From the NCBI GenBank assembly GCA_963724065.1, contig CAVRTB010000004.1, positions 186,001 through 250,000 of the forward strand: a DNA stretch of 64,000 bases. Reading direction: 5' to 3'. A program made the position numbers and the translations under genes. Each line of letters opens with the position of its first letter. Within the stretch, counting starts at the first letter, position 1. The notes under the pieces are model-generated. The model was given only the letters and a program-made list of their open reading frames with translations. It was not told where the DNA came from and ran no database searches. This DNA comes from DASRIA01 sp963724065 (GTDB taxonomy: Bacteria; Actinomycetota; Thermoleophilia; Solirubrobacterales; JBBDJG01). Positions 34,239 to 43,832 of this stretch are shown in pieces.

Positions 34239-35675
34239 CTACCGCAGCGCGGGCTCGGCGCCACGTCGCGGGAGGACCCGTTGAGCGACGCGGATCGCCG
34301 CCGAGACCAGGTCCGCGCACGCCGCGGCTCCTCCGCAGACGAGCAGGGGCACGACGGGGATCAGGTATCGCAGCACGAACTCGGACGTGGCGGCGGTGCC
34401 GAGCAGCATCGCGAGCGCGGCCCCGCTCAGGAGGAACACCTCTCGCCTTCGCGGGAGCGGCGTGCGCCGCATCAGCGCCGCGACGAGCGAGACGAGCAGC
34501 GCAGCGGCGGCCGCGAGCGCCAGCGCCCCCATCAGCGGGCGCGACGTGTGCGCGACCTCGTGGTAGTCGCGCATGCGCTTCGCCGGGGGCCGCACGTGCG
34601 GCACGAAGCCGGGAAACCAACGGTCCCGGGCGACCTCGTTCAACCCCACGATGCGACCGAACTGCGGAAGCTGCACAGCGAGGTCGGAGTTGCCGCGCGA
34701 GACGGCATCAGGATCGAAGTACCGTAGGAAGTCGTCGCGGACGAGGCCGGCATAGCGGCCCGGGCGATCGCGGATGATCGCGACCGCGAAGTCGCGCAGG
34801 ATGCGGTTGGAGCGCTCCTGCACGTCGGGGTCCCTGCTCATCGCGCCAAACACCCGGCGCGCCGGGCCGTCGGCATTCCAGATGTGGTACGCCGCGCCCT
34901 CGCGACGGTCGCGGTCGTTGCGCGCGCAGAGGGCACGTCCCTCGGCCGGTATGTCCGCCCCGCCGCAGTCGGCGATCTCCCCCACCCGCCCGTACAGGAA
35001 CCAGCCGTCCGCCTGCGTCAGGCCGAAGCGGCCGGTGTCGGCAGCGTGCCACGCCGAGTACGCGAGCAGCGGCACGATCAGCGCGGCCGCGGCCGGCAGG
35101 ACCAGTCGCAGCGCGCGGTGGCTCCAGAGCACGTACGCCAGCCACACGGGGACGGCGAACAGCGCTGCCGTTCGCATCGTCGCGGCGAGCGCGAGCAGGA
35201 CACCGCCGGCGGCGAGCGACGCCGGGCCGCGGTCGCGACCGACGACGAGGAAGAACGAGGCGACGAGCGCGAGCGTGAAGAACGCCTCGGCCAGCACCTG
35301 CTGCTCGAGCGCGATCGCGTAGGCGTCGAGGGCCACGACCGCCGCGCCGGCAGTCGCGAGCCAGCGCGGCAGGCGCAAGCGCAGCATCAGCGCGTAGGCG
35401 AGCACGCCGGTGACGAGCCCCGCGATGTGCTGGGCGATCGTGAGCAGGGCGAGGCTGCGGCCGAACACCGAGAGCGCCGCGATCACGGCGGGGTAGCCGC
35501 TCGGGCGATCGGGGGCGAAGCTCAGCGGGTCGCCCTCGTACGCGAGATTCAGGTACGACCACGAGTCGCCGAAGAACACCGCCGGCCAGTAGGCGATCGC
35601 GACGCCGGCGCGCACGGCGGCGGCGACCAGCAGCACGAGCGCGATCGGCCAGTGGGTACGCAGGAGGGCCCGCAT
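34239..35675 (-). CDS. GT-C type membrane glycosyltransferase (PMT/ArnT-like)
   Basis: A 478-residue polytopic protein with about eleven helices. The first extracellular loop contains VFFGDSWSYLNLAYEG, with the acidic DS pair expected of GT-C enzymes that take polyprenyl-phosphate sugars, then DRPSGYP. A large extracytoplasmic region (about 245-400) holds two Cys (ADCGGADI, ALCARND). Donor and acceptor are unknown. Start ATG 35675. It is not obviously in an operon with the downstream secreted propeller gene, though both are on the same strand 41 bases apart. Confidence 0.78.
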   Translation of the reverse strand: MRALLRTHWPIALVLLVAAAVRAGVAIAYWPAVFFGDSWSYLNLAYEGDPLSFAPDRPSGYPAVIAALSVFGRSLALLTIAQHIAGLVTGVLAYALMLRLRLPRWLATAGAAVVALDAYAIALEQQVLAEAFFTLALVASFFLVVGRDRGPASLAAGGVLLALAATMRTAALFAVPVWLAYVLWSHRALRLVLPAAAALIVPLLAYSAWHAADTGRFGLTQADGWFLYGRVGEIADCGGADIPAEGRALCARNDRDRREGAAYHIWNADGPARRVFGAMSRDPDVQERSNRILRDFAVAIIRDRPGRYAGLVRDDFLRYFDPDAVSRGNSDLAVQLPQFGRIVGLNEVARDRWFPGFVPHVRPPAKRMRDYHEVAHTSRPLMGALALAAAAALLVSLVAALMRRTPLPRRREVFLLSGAALAMLLGTAATSEFVLRYLIPVVPLLVCGGAAACADLVSAAIRVAQRVLPRRGAEPALR

Positions 35676-35716
35676 CGGCCCGTGAAGGGTAGCCCCGGGC
35701 GGGGCCGGGACGACCG

Positions 35717-37597
35717 TTACGGGACGAACAACCCCGACGTCGCGAACAGCGTGTTCGGCCCGGTGTCGGCGTCGCCGTCCGCGCCACCGTCGAGCACGCG
35801 CACCTTGCCGAGCTCCCAGATCGCGCGCTTGCGCTCCTTCACGAGGCCGGGGAGCAGCGCCTCGGCGGTTGTCGAGACCGCGCAGGTGGAGCCCGTGGAG
35901 GGGCTCGCGGTGGCGGTGCATGGCACGTCGAAGTCGATCGTGGTGTCGCTCATCGTCGCGGGCGCGTTGCCGGAAGGGGAGTTGTCGCGGTCGGTGATCC
36001 GCAGCGGTGCCTGGACCGTCAGCTCACCGGTGTAGTCGGTGAGGCCCGTTGCGTTTCGCACGTCCGTGAGATTGACCTGGTAGCCGACGTCGTCCTGGTC
36101 GCCGTTACCCGGGTCGAGCGGCGGGGGCTCGTAGATCGCCGTGATCTTCACGAAGCCGGCGGAGTTGGCGACAGCGCCGTTCGCGTCGGGGGTGCCGACC
36201 GTGAGGTGGCCCGAGGCGAGCGCCGGGGAGGCGCAGGAGGGGTGTGTGAGCGGCGGGCCGTGGGTGATCGTCGCCTGGCCGGAGTCGCAGGCGCGGAAGG
36301 CGGGCACGAGCGCGAAGCGCGCCGGGGTCGCGCCCTTCGGGCGCGCGTAGGCGCCGTAGGTGACGGTCGTCTGGGCGCTCGCGGAGTTGTTGCCCGGCAC
36401 CGGGTCGCCCTCCGTCGCGCTCACGACGGCGGTGGCGTTGAGCGTGCCCGGGAGCTGGGGCTCGACCTGCACCGTGACGCTCGCCGAGGAGCCCTCGGGG
36501 AGGTTGCCGACGTTGCAGCTGACGACGCCTGAGGCCTGGGCGCAGCTCCCCTGCGATGCGCTCGCCGAGACGAAGAACACGCCCGCGGGGAGGTTCAGCG
36601 TAAGCGTCACACCCGAGGCGTCGTCGGGGCCGACGAGGTTCTTCGCCTGGGCGGTGTAGGTGAGGATCGCGCCGGCCGCGACGGGGTCCGGGGAGTCCAC
36701 GAGGGACGCGAGCACGTCGGCTTCGGGACCGGGCTGGTTGAGGGGTTGCCAGTCGGGGAAGCGCCCATCCGCCAGATCAAGGACCCCCGTGCCGTTCGCG
36801 TTGACGGTCTTGATGCGTGCGGTTTGCGTGTGGTGGGCGATCTTGCTCCCATCAGGTGACCACGCCGGCGCATAACCGTCCACCCCCGGGAAGGTCGCCC
36901 GGTCGGTACCGTCCGGGTCGATCGTCGTGACGAGGGGCTGGGTGGACAGATCATCCCTCGAGTAAGCAATCCTCGTGGCGTCGGGCGACCAGCTCGGACC
37001 GATGCTGAAGTCAGCGTAGTCGTTGGCACACGTGACGTTGAAGAGATCGCTGCCGTCGGTATCGACGGTCAGGACGTCAGCAACGCAGTTGCCGGTATGG
37101 AACGTCTCATCAGTGAAGGCGATCCTGGATCCCGCCGGGGACCAGGCTGCCGCGAAGGGAGCGTCCCCATACAGGAGCACCGTGTCGTTCGAACCGTCCG
37201 CATCCACCTTCGCGATGGCGCCTGCCGTCCCCGCCGAGTAGGCAAGCTGGGTGCCGTCGGGTGACCAGGCGGGGTCATCCCTGCTGTACCCGAAGGCGTT
37301 GCTGGTGATCTGCGTCACGCCCGTTCCGTCGGCGAACATCACGAAAAGCTGCCGGTTGCTGTTGGTGTCGACTATGCGGTCGAACGCGATCCGGTTGCCG
37401 TCCGGCGACCATGCCGGGTTCGATTCCTCCGCGGCGCTGCTGGTCAGGTTCACCTGCGCCGTCCCGTCCGGGTTCATCGTCCAGATGTCGCCGGCACGCA
37501 CGAACGCGATCTTGCCGTTGGCGCCGGGGAAGGCGGCCTCCGCGGCGCCCGGCGCGATCAGCGCCGCTGCGATCAGGCCCAGCACCACTCTCTTCAC
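35717..37597 (-). CDS. Secreted PD40 beta-propeller protein with DUF11 domain
   Basis: A 626-residue exported protein. After a signal peptide (1-21, cleavage near AEAAF) come WD40-like PD40 repeats, each with a xPAWSPDGxxIAF core (for example NPAWSPDGNRIAF and APAWSPDGSKIAH; about 25-285). An immunoglobulin-like DUF11 domain follows (about 300-410, ending DPVPGNNSASAQTTV), then an unassigned domain rich in Thr and Asp. A surface binding or TolB-like scaffold role is plausible. GTG start has GGGGAG six bases upstream. Confidence 0.8.
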   Translation of the reverse strand: MKRVVLGLIAAALIAPGAAEAAFPGANGKIAFVRAGDIWTMNPDGTAQVNLTSSAAEESNPAWSPDGNRIAFDRIVDTNSNRQLFVMFADGTGVTQITSNAFGYSRDDPAWSPDGTQLAYSAGTAGAIAKVDADGSNDTVLLYGDAPFAAAWSPAGSRIAFTDETFHTGNCVADVLTVDTDGSDLFNVTCANDYADFSIGPSWSPDATRIAYSRDDLSTQPLVTTIDPDGTDRATFPGVDGYAPAWSPDGSKIAHHTQTARIKTVNANGTGVLDLADGRFPDWQPLNQPGPEADVLASLVDSPDPVAAGAILTYTAQAKNLVGPDDASGVTLTLNLPAGVFFVSASASQGSCAQASGVVSCNVGNLPEGSSASVTVQVEPQLPGTLNATAVVSATEGDPVPGNNSASAQTTVTYGAYARPKGATPARFALVPAFRACDSGQATITHGPPLTHPSCASPALASGHLTVGTPDANGAVANSAGFVKITAIYEPPPLDPGNGDQDDVGYQVNLTDVRNATGLTDYTGELTVQAPLRITDRDNSPSGNAPATMSDTTIDFDVPCTATASPSTGSTCAVSTTAEALLPGLVKERKRAIWELGKVRVLDGGADGDADTGPNTLFATSGLFVP

Positions 37598-37671
37598 AAC
37601 CAGCTCCCCTCTCGAGCCCCGAGGGCTGAGAGCATACTCAGGACCGGAACCGGCGCAAAGCGGGTCCGACC

Positions 37672-37690
37672 TACTTCACTTACTGAAGTA
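37672..37690. promoter_or_regulatory. Operator-like palindrome before the ABC exporter
   Basis: TACTTCA and TGAAGTA, perfectly inverted around a 5-bp centre, end 14 bases before the start of the exporter operon. The size fits a TetR or MarR homodimer site. No regulator gene adjoins it, so the cognate protein is unknown. Confidence 0.6.
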
Positions 37691-37704
37691 CGCTTCACGA
37701 CAGC

Positions 37705-39504
37705 TTGACGACCTTCGTCCGCATGCTCGGCTTCCTGCGCCCCTATCTGAGGGCCAGTCTGCTGTCGCTGCTGCTCAGCTGCCTCGCGATCGCGGGCACT
37801 GTCCTGATCCCGCTGCTGATCGGTGAGCTCGTCGACGCGATCAATCGCGACGACCGGGACGCCTTGCTGCCCCTGGTGCTCGGGATCGTCGCGGCCGGGC
37901 TCCTGCGACTGGCCCTGTCGATCCCCCGCCGGCTGATCGCGGGGCGCGTGTCGCTCGGCGTCGAGTACGACCTGCGCAACCGCATGTACCGCCACCTCCA
38001 GTCGCTGGAGCTCGCCTTCTTCGACGGCCAGCAGACCGGGCAGCTGATGTCACGCGCGACGGTCGACCTCCAGTCGGTGCGGTTCTTCCTGGGCTACGGC
38101 CTGATCTTCATCCTCCAGAACCTGCTCACGATCCTGATCGCCGCGGCGGTGATGTTCGTGCTGCAACCGTCGCTCGCGGCGATCACGCTGGCGCCGGTCC
38201 CGCTGGTGATCTTCGCCGCCTCGCGCTACGGCCGTTCGTCGCGGCCCGCGTTGCAGGAGGTCCAGCAGCGGATCGCGGAGCTGACCGCGGAGGCGGAGGA
38301 GAGCATCTCCGGCATCCGGGTCGTGAAGGCGTTCGCGCGTGAGCGCGAGCGCGAGCAGCGGTTCGGCCACAAGGTCGGGCGGGTGTTCGACCAAAGCATG
38401 TACTCGACGCGGCTGCGCGCCTTCTACAACCCGATGATCTCGTTCCTGCCGAACCTCGGGCTCGCTGCGGTGTTGCTGGTCGGCGGGCGCCAGGTGGTGA
38501 ACGGCTCGATCTCGCTGGGCGAGTTCGTCACCTTCAACACCTATCTGCTGATGCTGATGTTCCCGATGCGCATGCTCGGCATCGCGCTCGGGATGGCCCA
38601 GCGCGCCGTCGCCTCCGGGAACAGGGTGTTCGAGTTGCTCGACCGTGAGCCGCGCCTCGCGACACCGGCGAACCCTGCGCCGCTGCCGGCCGGCGAAGGA
38701 CGTATTGGGTTCGACCACGTGACGCTCGCCTACGGCGACGGCCCGGCGGCCCTCACGGACGTGACGCTCGACGTCGCGCCGGGCGAGACGGTCGCGATCG
38801 TCGGGCCGACCGGCTCGGGCAAGACGACGCTGGTCGCGGCGGTCGCGCGCCTCTATGACGTGAGCGACGGGTCCGTGACGCTCGACGGGGCCGACGTGCG
38901 CACGCTCGACCCCTCGGAGCTGCGCCATGCGATCGCGCTCGTGCCTGACGACGGGTTCCTTTTCTCCACCACGGTCAGGGACAACATCGCCTACGCGCGC
39001 CCCGGCGCCACGGCCGAACAGGTGATCGAAGCAGCGCAGCGGGCGCAGATCCACGGCTTCATTGCCGGCCTGCCGGACGGCTACGACACGCTCGTCGGGG
39101 AGCGCGGGCTGACACTCTCGGGCGGCCAGCGCCAGCGCATCGCGATTGCCCGCGCGATCGTGACCGATCCGCGCGTGCTCGTGCTCGACGACGCGACCGC
39201 GAGCGTCGACGCCGCCACCGAGCGCGACATCAAGCAGGCGCTGCGCGAGGTCATGGAGGGACGCACGACGCTCGTGATCGCCCACCGCCTCTCGACGATC
39301 GCGCTCGCGGACCGGGTGATCGTGATGGAGGGCGGCCGCGTGCGCGCACAGGGCACGCACGAGGAGCTGCTCGACTCGAGTCCCCTCTACGCGGAGATCG
39401 TCGACAAGGGACTGCCGCGGCTCGGCGCCGCGCTGAGCGGGCTCGACGGGGACGAGCCGGACCCGGACGCCGACGTCGGCGGCGTGCAGGCGGCGCGCGC
39501 GTGA
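37705..39504 (+). CDS. ABC exporter subunit with degenerate ATP site
   Basis: A 599-residue half-transporter: six membrane helices (about 15-310) and a nucleotide-binding domain (about 335-575). Walker A is GPTGSGKTT and the signature LSGGQRQR is canonical, but Walker B reads VLVLDDATAS, with Asp where the catalytic Glu should be. Together with its partner this is the pattern of a heterodimeric type IV exporter in which one site binds but hardly hydrolyses ATP. TTG at 37705 is used; ATG at 37723 is possible. Substrate unknown; multidrug or lipid export is typical. Confidence 0.92.
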   Translation: MTTFVRMLGFLRPYLRASLLSLLLSCLAIAGTVLIPLLIGELVDAINRDDRDALLPLVLGIVAAGLLRLALSIPRRLIAGRVSLGVEYDLRNRMYRHLQSLELAFFDGQQTGQLMSRATVDLQSVRFFLGYGLIFILQNLLTILIAAAVMFVLQPSLAAITLAPVPLVIFAASRYGRSSRPALQEVQQRIAELTAEAEESISGIRVVKAFAREREREQRFGHKVGRVFDQSMYSTRLRAFYNPMISFLPNLGLAAVLLVGGRQVVNGSISLGEFVTFNTYLLMLMFPMRMLGIALGMAQRAVASGNRVFELLDREPRLATPANPAPLPAGEGRIGFDHVTLAYGDGPAALTDVTLDVAPGETVAIVGPTGSGKTTLVAAVARLYDVSDGSVTLDGADVRTLDPSELRHAIALVPDDGFLFSTTVRDNIAYARPGATAEQVIEAAQRAQIHGFIAGLPDGYDTLVGERGLTLSGGQRQRIAIARAIVTDPRVLVLDDATASVDAATERDIKQALREVMEGRTTLVIAHRLSTIALADRVIVMEGGRVRAQGTHEELLDSSPLYAEIVDKGLPRLGAALSGLDGDEPDPDADVGGVQAARA

Positions 39505-41297
39505 GGCTCGTCCCGCGGCCGTCGGCAGGCTCGAGCGGGCGCGACCGCCGGCGGCGACTGCGCGGCGTCGCCGAGCTCCTGCGCCCATACCGGGCCCGCG
39601 TGCTCGTCGCGTTCATCTCGCTGGTCCTCGCGACGGCGGCGAGCCTCGCTCCCCCCTACCTGGCGAAGCTCGCGATCGACGACGGCATCACCCCGGGCGA
39701 CCTCGGCGCGCTCAACCTGATCGTGGGGGCGTTCATCGGCGCCGCGCTGCTCTACTGGGGCGCGACCTATCTCCAGACCTACCTCGTCGGGTGGGTCGGC
39801 CAGCGCGCGCTGCAGGACCTGCGCCTGCGCATCTTCACGCACCTCCAGCGCCAGTCGATCGGCTTCTTCAGCCGTCGCAAGACGGGCGTGCTGATCTCGC
39901 GCCTCACGAACGACATCCAGGCGCTCGACCAGCTCGTCACGGACGGGATCGTGACGCTCTTCTCGAGCACGCTGACGCTTGTCGGGACGGTCGTGATCCT
40001 GCTGCTGCTCGACGTCGACCTGGCGCTCGTCGTATTCATCGCGACGTTCCCGCTGCTTGCGGCGAGCAGCATCGCGTTCCGCTACTTCTCCGCGGGCGCG
40101 TACCGGGCGGTGCGCGAGAAGATCGCGAACGTCACCGCCTACCTCCAGGAGACGCTTTCCGGCGTGCGGACCGTCCGCGCGTTCGGCCAGGAGCCGCGGC
40201 ACATGAATCGCTTTGCGGAGCTCAACGAGGAGCACCGCCAGGTCAACTACCGCACGGTGCAGCTCAACGCTACGTACTTCCCGGGCGTGGAGCTGCTGTC
40301 CTCGATCGGGACGGCGGTGATTCTCCTCTACGGCGGCTACCAGGCGATCGACGGACAGATCACGATCGGCGTGCTGGTCGCGTTCGTCGGCTACCTACAG
40401 AGCTTCTTCGACCCGATCCAGCAGCTCTCGAACCTTTACGTCACCTACCAGCAGGGGATCGCCGCGATCGACAAGATCTTCGACCTGCTCGAGACCGAGC
40501 CCGACATGCGCGACGCCGTGGGCGCGCGCGAGCTGGCGTCGATCCGGGGGGACGTCGACTTCGAGGGCGTGTGGTTCAGCTATGCGAACGCAGGCGAGGC
40601 CGCGCAGGCTTGGGCGTTGCACGAGGTCTCGTTGCACGTCGCTGCCGGCGAGACGATCGCGCTGGTCGGGGAGACGGGGGCGGGGAAGTCGACGCTCGCG
40701 AAGCTCGTCGCGCGCTTCTACGACCCGCAGCGCGGCGTCGTGCGCGTGGACGGCCACGACCTGCGAGAGGTCACCCAGGCGAGCCTGCGCCGGCAGCTCG
40801 GCATCGTCCCGCAGGAGGGGTTCCTGTTCGCCGGCACGGTGCGCGAGAACATCGAGTTCGGGCGGCCCGGCGCAAGCGAGCTCGAGCTGGTCGGCGCCGC
40901 GAAGGCGGTCGGCGCGCACGAGTTCATCAAGGCGATGCCGGCCGGCTACGAGACGGACGTCGGCGAGCGCGGCACCCGCCTCTCGGCCGGGCAGCGGCAG
41001 CTCGTCGCGCTCGCGCGCGCGCTGATCGCCGACCCCCGGATCCTGGTGCTCGACGAGGCGACCGCCAACGTCGACGTGCACGCCGAGATCGCGATCGAGC
41101 AGGGCCTGCGGAAGCTGCTCGCCGGCCGCACGTCGATCGTGATCGCGCACCGGCTCTCGACCGTGATGGGCGCGGACCGGATCGCCGTGCTGCACGGCGG
41201 CGAGGTGGTCGAGATCGGCTCACACGACGAGCTGATCGAGGCGAGTGGGGCATACGCGCGGCTGTATCGCAGCTGGTCGGACCAGGCCGCCGCGTAG
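39501..41297 (+). CDS. ABC exporter subunit with canonical ATP site
   Basis: A 598-residue half-transporter, the partner of the upstream gene. Six helices (about 30-325), then Walker A GETGAGKST, signature LSAGQRQL (Gly to Ala) and Walker B ILVLDEATAN with the catalytic Glu. Its altered signature faces the Asp-type Walker B of the partner, so the changes cluster in the same degenerate site. The GTG start overlaps the upstream stop (GTGA), ensuring balanced synthesis. Confidence 0.93.
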   Translation: MRLVPRPSAGSSGRDRRRRLRGVAELLRPYRARVLVAFISLVLATAASLAPPYLAKLAIDDGITPGDLGALNLIVGAFIGAALLYWGATYLQTYLVGWVGQRALQDLRLRIFTHLQRQSIGFFSRRKTGVLISRLTNDIQALDQLVTDGIVTLFSSTLTLVGTVVILLLLDVDLALVVFIATFPLLAASSIAFRYFSAGAYRAVREKIANVTAYLQETLSGVRTVRAFGQEPRHMNRFAELNEEHRQVNYRTVQLNATYFPGVELLSSIGTAVILLYGGYQAIDGQITIGVLVAFVGYLQSFFDPIQQLSNLYVTYQQGIAAIDKIFDLLETEPDMRDAVGARELASIRGDVDFEGVWFSYANAGEAAQAWALHEVSLHVAAGETIALVGETGAGKSTLAKLVARFYDPQRGVVRVDGHDLREVTQASLRRQLGIVPQEGFLFAGTVRENIEFGRPGASELELVGAAKAVGAHEFIKAMPAGYETDVGERGTRLSAGQRQLVALARALIADPRILVLDEATANVDVHAEIAIEQGLRKLLAGRTSIVIAHRLSTVMGADRIAVLHGGEVVEIGSHDELIEASGAYARLYRSWSDQAAA

Positions 41298-41321
41298 CCC
41301 GGGACGGTGTGCGAGATTCAG

Positions 41322-41392
41322 CTGCGGGGCAGGGATTCGAACCCCGATAACGGACACCAGAAGCCCGCGTCCTACCGTTAGACGACCCCGCA
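41322..41392 (-). tRNA. tRNA-Gln (CUG)
   Basis: On the minus strand: acceptor TGCGGGG/CCCCGCA, D-arm GTCT...AGGAC, anticodon arm CGGGC-TTCTGGT-GTCCG with anticodon CTG, T-arm with TTCGAAT, and discriminator G as expected for glutamine. One G-T pair sits in the anticodon stem. CCA not encoded. Confidence 0.93.
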
Positions 41393-41696
41393 ATGGACGT
41401 CAAGGAGGATAGCCATTTCCCGGAGCAGAACTCGTGAGAAGGTTCGCGAGCTGTTGGAGATGGGCGTTGGCACCAACGAGGTCGCGAGACGGCGGCCAGA
41501 GTAGGTGTGGCCTTCTGCTTGGTTGGTCACCTGTGGTTGCATGACAACCATTAGCGACCAACATTCCGGTTACATTCACGACCCTCGCTTCAAGGCGCGT
41601 GAATCGGTGAGGTCCCGGCCACCGGACGCTCACTCCGCGTGGGCTTCGCGCCCCCCGCGACCTCAGCGCCCACTCAAGCGCCCGGCCGCCTGACCC
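41393..41696. other. 304-bp non-coding stretch
   Basis: This gap lies upstream of tRNA-Gln and downstream of the antiporter. Frames of 60-80 codons exist but have no homology or ribosome site that I recognise. It contains the second TGGTTG/CAACCA dyad and must hold the tRNA promoter. Confidence 0.5.
41534..41550. promoter_or_regulatory. TGGTTG-CATGA-CAACCA palindrome
   Basis: A 6-bp inverted repeat that shares its outer arms and right flank (CAACCAT, then AG and ACC) with the dyad at 34182-34198. See the matching finding. Confidence 0.4.
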
Positions 41697-43232
41697 TCAG
41701 TCGTCCTTGCGCCGTGCCCGATAGACCGGCATCGTCATCCAGACCTCGCCCTCGGCCGCGATCTCGCGGCGGATCGGGCCCTTGCGCCAGTGCTCGAAGA
41801 GCGGTTTGAGCTCGCCCGCGACCTCGTCGCGCACGAGTATGTGGAGGACGTCGCCGCTGACCACCTTCGTCGAGCCGCGCGGCGGGATCGCCCGGCCGCC
41901 TCGCACGATCACGTTCACGAGCGCCTCACGAGGCAGCCCCAGGTCGCGGATCGCGAAGCCTACGATCGCGTCTTCGCGGACGACGGCATGCTCGACCACG
42001 CGGGCGCCGAGCGAGCGATCATCGGCCACGTCCGCGAGCGGGCGCGGCAGGGCGGGCGCGGATGTCGTGACCCGCAGCGACCGCGCGAGCGGCTCGATCG
42101 TCGCGCCCTGCAGCAGTGTTGACAGCAGCACCGCGAAGAACGCGATGTTGAAGAACTCGAGGCTGCGCGGCACGCCCTCGATCACCGGAAAGGTCGCAAG
42201 CACCACGGGCACCGCGCCTCGCAGCCCGGACCACCCGAGCACAACACGTTCCGCCACGGAGAAGCGCGCGAACGCGGTCGCGACGAACGCCGCCAGCGGC
42301 CGTGCGATGGCAACCGACACGAACGCAACGATCGTGGCCTCGGGCGCGACGTCGGCAAGCTGGCTGGGGAACACGAGCAGCCCGAGCGTGAAGAACATTG
42401 CCACCTGGGCGACCCAGGCCAGCCCTTCGTGGAACGCGACCACCGTGCGACGGGCGGGTATCTCGCGGCTGCCGAGCACGAGTCCGGCGATGTAGACCGC
42501 GAGAAAGCCGGACCCGTGCACCACGTCAGCCCCGCCGAACGCGACCGCCACGATCGCGAGCGTGGCGACGGGGTACAGCCCGTCGCCTGCGAGCCGCGCT
42601 CGGCGCACCAGCTCGACGCCGGCGAACCCGGCCACCACGCCAACCGCGAGCCCGATCGAGAGTTGCTGGGCGAACAGCGCTGCCATGTCGGCGAGTCCGT
42701 ACCCAGGGTTCTCGATCCAGTCGATGAACCCGATCACCAGCAGCACCGCGACGGGATCGTTGAGCCCAGACTCCCCCTCCAGCGTGCGCGCCACGCGACG
42801 CCGCAACGTCGAGGTGCGCAGCACCGAGAAGACGGCCGCCGCGTCGGTCGCCGCGAGGATCGACCCGACGAGGAGGCCCTCGAGCAGCGACAGGTCGAAC
42901 AGCCATGAGGCCACGAGGCCGGTGAGGACCGCGGTCAGGACCGTGCCCACCACGGCAAGGCTCAAGGCGGGCCTCAGGACCGGCCCGATCTCGCGCCATC
43001 CGGCGACGAGGCCGCCCTCGAACAGGATCAGGCACAGCGCCATGATCCCGATGCGCCGCGCCAGCTCGTAGTCCGAGAACTCGATCCATCCGGCGCCGTC
43101 GGACCCGATGAACATGCCGGCGCCGAGCACCAGCACCAGCGCCGGCACGCTGAAGCGCGCCGCGAACAGCGAGGCCCCCAGACCGGCGGCGAGCAGCGCG
43201 CCGCCAACGAGTATCAGTTCACCGTCGCTCAT
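41697..43232 (-). CDS. CPA1 cation/proton antiporter with TrkA-C domain
   Basis: A 511-residue protein with about 12-13 helices (1-385) and the CPA core ATDAAAVFSVLR and GESGLNDPVAVLL, which carries the ion-binding Asp pair. A cytoplasmic TrkA-C/RCK-C domain follows (about 400-480: VVREDAIVGFAIRDLGLPREALV). This layout matches NhaP2/CvrA-type K+/H+ antiporters, where RCK-C binds regulatory nucleotides. Ion selectivity is inferred from domain layout. ATG at 43232 is preferred over TTG at 43238. Confidence 0.9.
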   Translation of the reverse strand: MSDGELILVGGALLAAGLGASLFAARFSVPALVLVLGAGMFIGSDGAGWIEFSDYELARRIGIMALCLILFEGGLVAGWREIGPVLRPALSLAVVGTVLTAVLTGLVASWLFDLSLLEGLLVGSILAATDAAAVFSVLRTSTLRRRVARTLEGESGLNDPVAVLLVIGFIDWIENPGYGLADMAALFAQQLSIGLAVGVVAGFAGVELVRRARLAGDGLYPVATLAIVAVAFGGADVVHGSGFLAVYIAGLVLGSREIPARRTVVAFHEGLAWVAQVAMFFTLGLLVFPSQLADVAPEATIVAFVSVAIARPLAAFVATAFARFSVAERVVLGWSGLRGAVPVVLATFPVIEGVPRSLEFFNIAFFAVLLSTLLQGATIEPLARSLRVTTSAPALPRPLADVADDRSLGARVVEHAVVREDAIVGFAIRDLGLPREALVNVIVRGGRAIPPRGSTKVVSGDVLHILVRDEVAGELKPLFEHWRKGPIRREIAAEGEVWMTMPVYRARRKDD

Positions 43233-43291
43233 CCGCAAACGATGTCATGCCGCGCGCGCCGCCCGGCACGACGTTCGCCCGACTGGCAGCA

Positions 43292-43765
43292 TTACTGCGG
43301 CGGCGTAGCGCTCCAGCCCGTCCCGGCCGGGACGCTCGGCGCGTACGCGGGTGGCTGTGCCCCGGCGTAGTACATCGTCGTCCCGTTGCCCTGCCACGCC
43401 GCAAGGTACGCGGGCGCACGACTGTCGGAGGGAGCCGCGCTGACCGAGACCAGCATCACCGGCGCGCCGCCGCCGCCCACCACCTGGACGATGCCGATGT
43501 CGGTCGGTGCCGCGGTCGTGTAGCGGTTCGTCGGGTCCTTGGCCTGGAGCCCGGCGGCCACGGCCTGGGACGAGCCCCCCGGCGCCTCGGACTGCACGAG
43601 GCCGAGCGTCACGAGGCCCGTCTGGAGAGAACTCAGCGACCTGGCGCTGCGCGCCTTGTCGATGTTGCCGAGCAACCCCTCTCCGGGATCCTCGCTGCCG
43701 CATGCGCCGAGCGCCAGCACGAGGCCGGCTGCGGCAATGCACGCTGCTGCGCGGGCGCTTCGCAT
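43292..43765 (-). CDS. Small lipoprotein
   Basis: A 157-residue protein with lipobox LALGAC (about residues 16-21). The mature part has SLSSLQTGLVTLGLVQ, a strand-rich centre (DIGIVQVVGGGGAPVMLVSVS) and TMYYAGAQPP near the end. No family recognised. It lies alone between the antiporter and the RCK genes. ATG 43765 is set by the lipobox distance. Confidence 0.72.
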   Translation of the reverse strand: MRSARAAACIAAAGLVLALGACGSEDPGEGLLGNIDKARSARSLSSLQTGLVTLGLVQSEAPGGSSQAVAAGLQAKDPTNRYTTAAPTDIGIVQVVGGGGAPVMLVSVSAAPSDSRAPAYLAAWQGNGTTMYYAGAQPPAYAPSVPAGTGWSATPPQ

Positions 43766-43832
43766 CTTCCCGTGCTGGATTCGGCACGCCGCGCGGGGCG
43801 CTTGAGGAAGGAGGGCCCGCCTGGGCGAGTGT

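Noticed and set aside
41400..41693. Genes in the gap after tRNA-Gln
   Set aside because: The short frames on both strands run through the dyad and have no homology, ribosome site or codon pattern of a gene.
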